Assembly: GCA_910587345.1 (NCBI GenBank)
Contig: CAJUKH010000043.1
Location: 1-64,000 of the forward strand
Reading direction: 5' to 3'
Length of the DNA stretch: 64,000 nt
Source: an uncultured Oscillospiraceae bacterium
GTDB taxonomy: Bacteria; Bacillota; Clostridia; Oscillospirales; Oscillospiraceae
The position numbers were made by a program, and so were the translations under genes. This document shows positions 16,713 to 25,900 of this stretch, piece by piece; the stretch's first letter is position 1, and each line of letters starts with the position of its first letter. The notes under the pieces were generated by a model. It searched no databases. It was not told the DNA's origin and worked only from the letters and a program-made list of their open reading frames with translations.

Positions 16713-17483
16713 TTATCGTATGCCTTTGTCCTTTTGCTTTTCTGCTCGTTCAATTTGTTTGGCCCAGGTCTTTTCCGTTTGCGCCTGAAGGAACGTCCGC
16801 AACGGGGCCAGTTCCTGCCGACTGTCCCAAGCCTCCAGTGCCTCATAGTAATCCCGACGGTCCTCCTCGTGGATAATGATGGGAGGATGGCCGTGAAGAA
16901 CCAGCAGATAGTTCATGGCCAGTCTGCCCACTCTGCCGTTTCCGTCCGCAAAGGGGTGGATGTTCTCAAATTTGGCGTGAAAGTAAGCCGCCGCTGTCAG
17001 GATATCCTCCGGGGCAATGTCCCGCAACTCCTCCAACAGCTCTGCCATTTCCTCCGCCACATCTTCCGGGGCGGCACCCACTTCCTCTTTCCCTGTCACA
17101 TAGTCATGATGCTTGTATTCGCCGGGGCGTTCTCCAAGCTGCCAGCGGCGGGTGTCATAGGTGCCGTGGGTCAGTTGAAGCTGAAATTCCCGGATCAGGG
17201 CATCATCCAAAGGACGTTTATCCTGAAAGGCGAGAAGGAACAGTTCATTGGCCTCTTTAGCGTTGCGGATTTCAAAAAGAGTCCGCAAATCGCCGGTGTA
17301 AGAAGTAACACCGTCATGCTCAAAGACCTCTCTGGTGTCGTGGTAGGTGACCTTTTCGTTTTCGATTTTTCCGGAGTGGTAGGCAAAAGCAATGCTGTGG
17401 CCGTTCAGAGCTTCGGCCAGCTCTGCGTCCGTCTGTACGTTCTTGTGTTTCCACAGCATAACAGCCTTCTCATAGTTGCTCAT
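16713..17483 (-). CDS. Fic-family protein (AMP-transferase type) with built-in inhibitory motif
   Basis: A 256-residue protein. The Fic core motif is complete: HPFADGNGRVGR (near residues 175-186), with the catalytic His and the Gly/Arg nucleotide-binding residues. An N-terminal SGKIEN at residues 37-42 fits the [ST]xxxE[GN] inhibitory helix of class II Fic proteins, so activity is probably self-restrained. Such enzymes usually transfer AMP to a Ser/Thr/Tyr of a target protein. AGGAGG precedes ATG 17483. It has its own terminator and sits between the primase-like gene and oriT. The target is unknown; a toxin or transfer-modulating role is inference. Confidence 0.88.
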   Translation of the reverse strand: MSNYEKAVMLWKHKNVQTDAELAEALNGHSIAFAYHSGKIENEKVTYHDTREVFEHDGVTSYTGDLRTLFEIRNAKEANELFLLAFQDKRPLDDALIREFQLQLTHGTYDTRRWQLGERPGEYKHHDYVTGKEEVGAAPEDVAEEMAELLEELRDIAPEDILTAAAYFHAKFENIHPFADGNGRVGRLAMNYLLVLHGHPPIIIHEEDRRDYYEALEAWDSRQELAPLRTFLQAQTEKTWAKQIERAEKQKDKGIR

Positions 17484-17564
17484 GGGACCCCTCCTGTCCT
17501 TGATAGGGGTATTATACCACAGGATCGCTCTCTTGCGGAAAGAAATTTTAGTCCTTCAGTGCTT

Positions 17565-17969
17565 TTAACGCTCTCGTACCTTCTCCTGGTTCAAAAGTGC
17601 TTTGGCTTTTTCTACCTCGTCAACCGTCATATAGCACCGCTCAATTTTCCAACCGTCAGCGCCCCCGTGCTCATCGGCCATATAGAGGTCCAGCCTTACG
17701 CAAGGGTCAGAACCGTCAAGGGCAGAGGCGAAGATGGAGTAGCCGCCCATATTTGGCCGATAGGCTTTGTTATCGCTTGTGACCACATAGGTTCGGCTTT
17801 CCAACGAATACTCTTTGTCAAAGCTGGTCTGGGAGAACACGATATAACCGGTCAGGTGCTGGCCGACTCGTTCCGCTGCATAGAAATAGCGTCTCATCAT
17901 CTGATAAGATAGATCGACCTCTTTGCTCAGCGTACATACACCGCCTTTCTTTGATAAATCCCCAGCCAC
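17565..17969 (-). CDS. Hypothetical ICE protein downstream of the Toprim gene
   Basis: Up to 134 residues, but the start is uncertain: the frame overlaps the Toprim gene by 43 bases, and an internal ATG pair near 17900 with AAGAGGT about 16 bases upstream is an alternative. The product has a beta-rich core (HLTGYIVFSQTSFDKEYSLE, RTYVVTSDNKAYRPNMGGYSIFASAL) and a C-terminal helix. No family recognised. Co-transcribed with the primase-like gene. Confidence 0.65.
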   Translation of the reverse strand: MAGDLSKKGGVCTLSKEVDLSYQMMRRYFYAAERVGQHLTGYIVFSQTSFDKEYSLESRTYVVTSDNKAYRPNMGGYSIFASALDGSDPCVRLDLYMADEHGGADGWKIERCYMTVDEVEKAKALLNQEKVRER

Positions 17970-18877
17970 ATTTTGAGGGTGTCATTGTAGTCCTTGCCCT
18001 GGGGGGCTAATTCCACTGTCACCGTGTACTTCTCCGGTAAAATAGCTTTGAGTGTTGCTGCTGCCAGGCGTCCGGCATAGTCATTGTCCAGCCGGAGGAC
18101 GATGGTTGTAATTTCCGGATGATCGGCAAGGTACTGGTTCAGAGCCAGGGGCATACTGCTTTCCTGAATCTCCTTTTTGGGGGAGTAGACCCCGGCAAGG
18201 GACAGCAGGTGGTCTCTCCGCCAGTCCCGGCCATCCTGCTTTTCCATTGTGGCGTAGGAAAGGAGGTCAACGGCACTCTCAAATAGGTGAAGGATATGGC
18301 TGGTCTTGGCGGGGACACTAAAAGAAAACCGTTTGTCGCTGCCAGTGGCCTCACCCTTAAAACCGGAAACGATACCCCGCAGGTTGGCATATCGGGCTTT
18401 GCCGTATTTGTCCAACCCAAGAAACACCACATTGTGGTGAGGCGTACTCTCGTAGAGCCGCCCTGTCCGGATACAGAAGTCAATAATATCCGGGTCGATC
18501 CCGCGTCCGGTCAGATAATTGGTAGCATGGGTAGCGAATCGGCTGGCCGGAGGCAAAAGCAATGTCTTGGGCGGGGACTTTTTGGGTTCGGACATAAAAA
18601 TAGGCGGCTGCACTGCCGCCTGTCCCATGATTTGCTCTACTGCTGCCGTGAAGGAAAGCCCCTGCACCTTAATGAGATAGTCCAACGCCGATTTGCCGCC
18701 GATACCACGGGAGAACCAACACCATTTACCGTTGGAGATTTTTAGGCTGTCGTGGGTACGGGTACAGTAAGTGTTTCCGCCAACCTTCACCAACTCGTTT
18801 GGTTCGTAGTGCTGAAGATAGGTCAGGAGGTCCATCTGTTTTGCTTTGGCAATCTGTTCCTGTGAGACATAGCCCAT
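17927..18877 (-). CDS. DUF3991/Toprim-domain primase-like protein
   Basis: A 316-residue protein. Residues 15-90 resemble the CHC2-zinc-finger-like front domain of phage and plasmid primases (NTYCTRTHDSLKISNGKWCWF; GGKSALDYLIKVQGLSF). Residues about 185-290 form a Toprim domain, with the conserved Glu in LHLFESAVDLLSY and the DxD in VLRLDNDYAGR. Such proteins are thought to make primers for the transferred strand. The ATG at 18877 directly follows the stop of the 27-residue micro-ORF (TAG-ATG), indicating coupling. Confidence 0.85.
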   Translation of the reverse strand: MGYVSQEQIAKAKQMDLLTYLQHYEPNELVKVGGNTYCTRTHDSLKISNGKWCWFSRGIGGKSALDYLIKVQGLSFTAAVEQIMGQAAVQPPIFMSEPKKSPPKTLLLPPASRFATHATNYLTGRGIDPDIIDFCIRTGRLYESTPHHNVVFLGLDKYGKARYANLRGIVSGFKGEATGSDKRFSFSVPAKTSHILHLFESAVDLLSYATMEKQDGRDWRRDHLLSLAGVYSPKKEIQESSMPLALNQYLADHPEITTIVLRLDNDYAGRLAAATLKAILPEKYTVTVELAPQGKDYNDTLKMWLGIYQRKAVYVR

Positions 18878-18961
18878 CTACCATACCTCCCGCTGACCCG
18901 GAGGCCAAGGCCAGTATTGCTGCTGGTTGCTCAGCTTGCTTTGCAGTTTCTTGTCTGCCAT
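18878..18961 (-). CDS. Micro-ORF, 27 aa, coupled to the Toprim gene
   Basis: ATG 18961 follows a strong AAAAAGGAG with a spacing of about 10 and opens 27 codons (MADKKLQSKLSNQQQYW at the front, then a Trp/Pro-rich end). Its TAG stop is immediately followed by the Toprim ATG. The ribosome site belongs to this ORF, and the Toprim gene has none of its own, so translation of the pair is probably coupled. Function unknown: a leader peptide or a real micro-protein. Confidence 0.6.
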   Translation of the reverse strand: MADKKLQSKLSNQQQYWPWPPGQREVW

Positions 18962-18989
18962 GGTACATCAACTCCTTTTTGAGATAGTA

Positions 18990-19025
18990 ATAGCCGGGGA
19001 GACTTAATAGAATCTCCCCGGCTAT
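18990..19025 (-). terminator. Stem-loop between the 52-aa ORF and the micro-ORF
   Basis: ATAGCCGGGGAGA pairs perfectly with TCTCCCCGGCTAT (13 base pairs). It lacks a real T-run, so it may be an RNA processing or attenuation element rather than a full terminator. On the minus strand it is preceded by TATACATAG, a motif shared with other element leaders. Confidence 0.5.
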
Positions 19026-19034
19026 GTATAAAGA

Positions 19035-19193
19035 TTATGCGTTCAGTTTTCCAATAGCATAGACGGCAACTACAGCAACGGGGATTGATATAAACGCCAC
19101 TGTTGCAGGCCAACCCTCAAGATGAAAGCTGATTTCTGTATTCCTTGCAAGCTCTGGGATGCCCAGAGCTGTATTTTCAATGTAGTTTTCCAT
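19035..19193 (-). CDS. Small single-span membrane protein, 52 aa
   Basis: ATG 19193 (or the in-frame ATG at 19202) lies just after AAAGGAG. The product has an amphipathic N-terminus and one transmembrane helix (TVAFISIPVAVVAVYAIG), ending GKLNA. It lies between the 154-residue gene and the micro-ORF on one transcript. No family recognised. Confidence 0.6.
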   Translation of the reverse strand: MENYIENTALGIPELARNTEISFHLEGWPATVAFISIPVAVVAVYAIGKLNA

Positions 19194-19226
19194 AATTGTC
19201 ATATTCTCCTTTCAAAAGTTCAAGTA

Positions 19227-19691
19227 TCACTGAGTTCCGTCTTCTAATATGGAACGAATTTGATTGATCTTCTCTATTGCTTCAGGGTCGGATCTTTTAA
19301 GAAGTCTTGAAAAATCTGCAATCATTTCCATTCGTACAGCCAGAGATGGACTATCGTGGCCCATCTCTGCTCCAGATAGCTCAACATAGTTAAGAAGCCT
19401 CTTGCCCACAACATACTCGTCATATTTTCCGCCACAATATTTTAACAAATAAGCGGAAATTCCCCGGAGATGGTTTCCGAGCGAGAAAGATCCTACCCTA
19501 TCTTCTGGAATTTTCACCTCAAGTACCACTTTGTCATCACCAAATGGAATTGGCTGTTGAAGCTGAACATCGTGCCTCGCATAAAGATTTAAGCTGGCGG
19601 CTTTAGCACCTTTACGAAGGTCCTGGATAGCATCTATGGCCTTCATTTTCGGATTTGCAAACTCGATTTGTACCATTTTAGACACAAGCAT
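19227..19691 (-). CDS. Hypothetical ICE protein, 154 aa
   Basis: A soluble alpha/beta protein starting MLVSKMVQIEFANPKMK, with good AGGAGGAG before ATG 19691. Visible segments include a beta strand KVVLEVKIPEDRVGSF and a long C-terminal helix ending RSDPEAIEKINQIRSILE. I do not recognise the family. It is the first gene after a consensus promoter at 19731-19759 and so heads the primase/Fic transcription unit. Confidence 0.75.
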   Translation of the reverse strand: MLVSKMVQIEFANPKMKAIDAIQDLRKGAKAASLNLYARHDVQLQQPIPFGDDKVVLEVKIPEDRVGSFSLGNHLRGISAYLLKYCGGKYDEYVVGKRLLNYVELSGAEMGHDSPSLAVRMEMIADFSRLLKRSDPEAIEKINQIRSILEDGTQ

Positions 19692-19730
19692 TGATAGCTC
19701 CTCCTGCGATAAAATATTATTTACGCAAGT

Positions 19731-19759
19731 AATATACCACTAAATCCCCTCTCTGTCAA
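19731..19759 (-). promoter_or_regulatory. Sigma-A-type promoter for the 19,691-17,565 operon
   Basis: On the minus strand TTGACA (19754-19759) and TATATT (19731-19736) are separated by 17 bases. They lie about 40 bases upstream of ATG 19691. Confidence 0.75.
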
Positions 19760-19822
19760 ACTCTTTTTGTAAATGACCATCAGAAGGGGGCATAGAGGAT
19801 TTTTTGTTCTCGGTTATGTAGT

Positions 19823-19853
19823 GGGTGGCGCTGGCTGGCTACCAACGCCACCC
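19823..19853 (-). repeat. Stem-loop after the giant gene
   Basis: GGGTGGCG pairs with CGCCACCC around a 15-base loop. On the minus strand it is followed by ACTACATAACCGAGAAC, almost the same words as after the hairpin at 32556. No T-run. The remainder of 19,692-19,920 shows no gene. Confidence 0.5.
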
Positions 19854-19920
19854 TTCGTTACAGAGGATGACCGCTTTCTTGAGATACTATTTTGACGACA
19901 CAACCTTGTGCTGCCATAGG

Positions 19921-22900
19921 TCATCGCTCTCGGAAAGAAACAACTTTTTCCGGTTCCATAGCCTCTTCATCTGGGCCATCCAGCAGAGTGTGGTCCTTCT
20001 GATCCATGTTGAGCAGGATGTTTAACTCCTTCAGCCGTGCTTCCTTTTCGGCCAGTTCGCTCTCCTTGGCAAAGGGGGTTGCCAGTTCCTGCTTGGCATT
20101 TTCAAGCTGGGTCCTATTTTCGGCCAGTTCAAACTGGGCGTGCTTTAGTTTATCCTCCAGATTACTCAGACTGTTGTCTATACGGGTTAGGTTGCCTAAC
20201 ATGTCAGCCCCCAGCACCGCCGTGTGGGAAAGAGCGCCCTTCAGAGTTACCCTGTACTCGTTCTGCACCGCATCATAAGCCAGAATAAGAGAAAAACCCC
20301 GGTACTGCCCCAGAGGGACGGCATCGGAGCCGGTCATTTTAGTGCAGGCATCCAGAATGGCTTTGCCTGCGGCCTCCTTGTCGGTGTAGGCTGTGCCGCT
20401 TATTTCTATCCCAACAAAGCCCTCCTGTGGCTTTGGATGGGCCGCAGCCAAAACAATATCCTGTTCATAGCCTGCAATTCGCTCTGTCAGTCGCTGGATC
20501 TCCGCAGGGTACTTCCGCAGTACCATTTCCTCCAACCCGTATTTCTGGCTGAGGTAGTTGGCTTTCAGTATATTGAGCTTACCCACTTCCATATCCAAAT
20601 TGCACTTTTCAATGATAAGGGGGTTGCCGGTAGCCAGTGCCTTGATCTCAGAGTAGGAAAGGGCAGTCTCGTCCACATCGTCCGCAATTCGTACTGGGGC
20701 TTTGCTGGTCATGATCTGGGCGATAAACTTCTGCTTGTTCTCCACAAGCTGATAAAGATAGGCGTCAAAGGTTCCCTCGGTCACATAGCGGTAGATGTCC
20801 ACCTCTGGGTTTTCGTTGCCCTGCCGCACGATACGGCCAAGGCGTTGGGCAAGGTCAGAGGGCCGCCAGGGGCAGTCCAGATCATGGAGGGCCACCAGCC
20901 GATCCTGGACATTGGTTCCGGCCCCCATCTTCTGGGTGCTGCCCATCAGGACCCGTACCTGCCCGGAACGAACACGGGCAAAGAGTTCCTTTTTCCGCAC
21001 CTCAGTGTTAGCTTCGTGGATAAAAGAGATTTCCTCCTCCGGGATACCGGCCTCCATGAGTTTCTTTTTCAGATCGTCGTAGACATTGAAGCTACCGTCT
21101 CCTTTGGGGGTGGAAAGGTCACAAAAGACAAGCTGGGTGCTTCGCCGCTCCTTAGTCCTTTCCCATATCTGGTAGACATTCTGGGCGCACAAAGCCACTT
21201 TCCCATTGGAGTCATTAGCGGCGAGCGGGTTTATAAGCCGCATATCCAAGGCCAGCTTGCGCCCATCGTTGGTGATTTTCAGCATATTATCTATGCTGGG
21301 GTCAACCTCACGATTTCGTATCTTCTCGGCACGCTCCGCAAGGCCCTTTATCATTTCCTGCTGAAGTTCAGAAGGCTTGATAACCTCCGTGTGGAAGTTG
21401 GCCTTAGGAACGGGGAGTTGCAGCATATCAGCAGTCTGAATGTCCGCTATCTGTTTGAATGCGGACATCAACTCCGGGAGATTGAAGAACTTGGCAAAGC
21501 GAGTCTTGGCCCGGTAGCCAGTTCCTTCCGGGGAAAGTTCAATAGCAGTGATGGTTTCTCCAAAGTCGGAGGCCCAGTCGTCAAAGAAGGTCAGGTTCAT
21601 TTCCTCCAGAGTGCTATATTGCAAATACCGCTGGATAGTATAAAGCTCCACCATGCTGTTGGAGATGGGAGTACCGGTGGCAAAAATCACGCCTCGCCCC
21701 CCGGTGATTTCATCCAGGTAGCGGCACTTCATAAAAAGGTCGCTGGACTTCTGGGCTTCGGTCTGGGCGATACCACCCACATTCCGCATCTTGGTGGCAA
21801 GGAAAAGGTTTTTGAAATAGTGACTTTCATCAATGAAAATGCGGTCAACGCCCAGTTCCTCAAAGGTCACAAGGTCATCTTTACGGCTCTGGTCGTTTAG
21901 CCTGTCCAGTCTGCCCTCCAGGGACTTCCTTGTACGTTCAAGCTGCTTGACCGTATATCGCTCGGCTTTGGCGGCTTTGGCTTCCTCGATGCTGTCCATA
22001 ATCTGGTCAATTTGGCTTTCCAGAATGGCCCGCTGCCGTTCCGCAGACATGGGGATTTTCTCGAATTGGCTATGGCCTATAATGATGGCGTCATAATCTC
22101 CGGTGGCGATTCGTCCACAGAATTTCTTGCGGTTCTTGGTTTCAAAGTCCTTTTTGGTCGCCACCAAGATATTGGCGGAGGGATAGAGCTGAAGCCACTC
22201 CGCCGCCCACTGCTCCGTGATATGGTTCGGCACCACTACAAGAGACTTGGTACACAGGCCCAGTCGCTTCATCTCCATTGCCGCCGCTACCATTTCAAAG
22301 GTCTTACCCGCACCAACCTCATGGGCAAGCAGGGTATTTCCACCGTACATGATGTGGGCAATGGCATCGATCTGGTGCTTTCGCAGAGTAATTTCCGGGT
22401 TCATTCCGCCAAAAGTGATATGCTGGCCATCGTACTCACGGGGACGGACGGAGTTGAAGGTCTCGTTGTAGATGGCGCACAGCTTTTCCCGCCGGTCAAT
22501 ATCCTTCCACAGCCACTCGGCAAATTTTGACTTAATAAGCTCCTGCCGGTCCTGGGCGATAGCGGTCTCCTGCTTGTTCAGAACCGGTGTTTTGTTGCCA
22601 TGTTCATCCTCCACATAGTCAAATACCCGCACATCCTTCTGATTAAGGGTCTGCTCCAGAATGTGATAGGCAGTCATGCGCTGGGAGCCATAGGTGGTGG
22701 TGACCTTGATATTGCCCCGGTCGGCATTTTTGTCCGTGATTGCCCACTGTCCGGAAGCCTGGGACCGTAGGATCTTGATTCGGTTTCGGGCATAGGGGCT
22801 GGTGCCAAACAATTCCTCCATAAACTGCTGGTAGACCTCCACCGGCACCCAGTTGGCCCCGATCCGCACACCGATCTCGGCGGCGGTCAGGTCCACCGGC

Positions 22901-25900
22901 TGTACCGCTTCCAGTGCCTCCACGTTCTTGGCAATCAGACCTTTCTTTTCGGCAGGTAAAGCCTCATAGAGCGTCTTTGCCATACGCAGCTTACGGCGGA
23001 CGTTGCCGGAGAGGTATTCATCAGCAGAGACAAAGGGATAGGCTGTTATATTGGTATGGGCCAAAGCAGGAATATCTTCTGGCTTTTCGGAGCAGAAAAT
23101 ATCCCGAAAAATGACCCCTTCCAGTTCAGTGGCCAACTCTTCCTGGCTCTTGCCGGTCAGTTCCGCCATATACTCCATGTCCACCTTGGCCTTCTCGGAA
23201 ATGGACACGGCCAGGGCTTCACTGGCAGTATCCACGCTGGTAACAGCCTCGTGGGGGCGGATGGTACGCTTGGTGAACATATCCGCTTTACGCTTCAGGT
23301 TGCCTTCCTCGTCCAAAACCTCCAAAGAACAGAGGAGGAAGTAGCTGGAATCCTCTCCAAAGGCAAGACTGTTCCCTCGACTGGAGAGTAGGCCGTATTT
23401 CCTGGTATAGCTGTCATAAAGGGAATTGAGCTGGGCCTGTTCTTTCTCTATGTTGTCATCCGGGTAGCCCTCAGTCTGGTACTCAATGAGCCGCCGTGTG
23501 CAATCCCGCAGGGCGATCATGCCCCGGATTCGGTTTTCTGCCGTGACGGATACCTCCACCGGGTACATCAGCGAATTTTCCCGGTAGTAGATCTTGCCGT
23601 CCACAATCGTGTAGCTGAAATTTCTGACGGCGGGATCGGCAGGGATGGAATTGTCCTCCTCATCCAGTTCCTCCACCTGATACTCGGAGATCTCGGCATG
23701 AAGGTTTTGAACGGCCTCCTGGAGCTGCTGGGACAGGTCCATATCCTCATAGGGCTTACACACGCTGTCCATCCCGAACCGGGTGGATTCCATTACCATC
23801 TCGCCCATGATCATTTCCGGGTGTTGGACAAAGTAGCTGTTCATGCGGATTCCGTTTTCATCGGTGTCCAGATGAACCCAATCCGGCACGATATCGGTCA
23901 TGCGGTCCCGCTTCTGAAGGAAGATGATGTCGCTGGTCACTTCGGTTCCGGCGTTCTGCTTAAAAGCTGTCTCCGGCAGGCGAATTGCCCCTATCAGGTC
24001 AGCCCGCTGTGCCAGATATTTGCGAACAGCAGAGTTCTCCTTATCCAGTGTACCTTTGCTGGTGATAAAGGCAATGATCCCTCCGGGCCGCACCTTGTCC
24101 AGAGTCTTGCCGAAAAAGTAGTCGTGAATCAGCCAGTTGTTTTTGTCATACCGCTTGTCCCGCACCTTGAAATCCCCAAAAGGGACGTTGCCAATAGCCA
24201 CATCAAAGAAGCTGTCCGGCATCTGCACTCGCTCAAAACCCTCCACGGCAATGCTGCTGTTCTGATAGAGCTGTTGGGCAATGCGCCCGGAAATGGAGTC
24301 CAACTCCACGCCGTACATTTTGCTCTCTGCCATACTTTCCGGGCGCATACCGATAAAGTTACCTATGCCGCAGGCAGGCTCCAGAATGTTTCCTCGCTGG
24401 AGGCCCATCTGTGATAGGGCTTGGTATATGGCCTGGATGATAACGGGGGAAGTGTAGAAGGCGGTCAGAGTGCTGGCCCTGGCAGCGGAATACTCCTCTG
24501 AATCCAACAGAGACTTCAATTCCTGATAGTGGCTGTGCCTCTCGTCAAAGCAGTCTGCAAGACCGCCCCAGCCCACATACCGGGAGAGGATGGCCTGTTC
24601 TTCCGGGGTAGCCAACCTGTCCTCTTTCTCAATATGCTTCAGGCAGCGGATAGCCGCAATGTTAGCGGCAAACTTTTCCGAGGGAGTGCCATGTCCCAGC
24701 AGAGGGTCTGTAATTTGGAAATCATGCCGCTGCTCGGCGGGGATCTCCGGATGGAGGGAAGAAAAAGCCACCCGCTCCCGTTTGGGTTTGGGTGGCGTAA
24801 GAGCCGCAGGCTCTTCCTTTTCAGCAGGTTTCTCTTCCTCGCTCTCTATCATTGCGGGTGCTGGGGATACTTCCGTATCAAGGGCAGGGGGAAGAATATC
24901 CTCCGGAAGCGGCATCGGGACATACTCTTTGCCAATGGTAGTCTTTATGACCTCTTTTCGGTAGTCCTCAGCCTGCCACTGGCTCGTAAATTCCTCGCTT
25001 ACCCCGACCTCATCCACATAAACCCCATCTGTGGTCTCATCCCATACCGCATAGCCATTGTCTGTTTCCACCACGGAAAAACGGTTTTCATTGACCTTCT
25101 CCAGTTCACTTGTGGACAGGCTCACCAACTCATCCGAGTCCAGGTTGGTCAGTTCACCGTCTATCAGTTCAGATAGAGAGCCATATTGTCTTCGCTCAAT
25201 CAGATTGCCAAAGACATAGCGGTCAATGGAGAAGTCCACCAGATCGGCGGTGACCTGGATCTCCAGCTCGGCATCTGTAACGGTGGAATAGGCGATTCCG
25301 ATGTTTTGCAGGTCTTGAAAATCTGCCGGGTTATCATATTCTCTTTCACAAAAATCATTGATAAGCCGTTGAGCCTTTGCCATATCCGGGGCAGGGAAAG
25401 AAGAAAGCGTGCGCTCATTTCCCTTTATGCGGACAACCGCCACATCAAAGCCCTCACCACGCAGACGATCCACATACTGCTTCAAGGCGTGGGCCGGTAC
25501 TCCACACATGGCAATACGATGCCCCTCCCCGGTGGTCCGGGTGGTAGGGGTGAGGCCCAAAATCTCTGCCACCACCATGGTATTGCTCCCCATGACCTCA
25601 AAAAAATCCCCCATTTGGTAAAGGACGATGGAATCCGGGAGAGAATCTTGAACATTGCGGTAGTCATTCCAGGGAGAGGAAACTTGGGTAGTGGCCTTTT
25701 CTTCTTCCGGTGCTTCTTTACGGTCTGTGGCTCCGCTGTTGGAGACAGGGGGAACCTCATGGGAAGGATGGTCAGCCAAGGGTAGAGGCTTCGGTTCTTT
25801 TTTCTCTCCAAACAGAGAGAATGTCCCATCCCGGAAGGCCGTGAGATATTCCAATCCTCTTTTCCTTTGCTGAGAGATATAGCTGTCGTCCAGAGGAGTT

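Noticed and set aside
18726..18971. 81-codon minus-strand frame over the Toprim start
   Set aside because: Out of frame with both the Toprim gene and the micro-ORF that has the ribosome site; low-quality composition.
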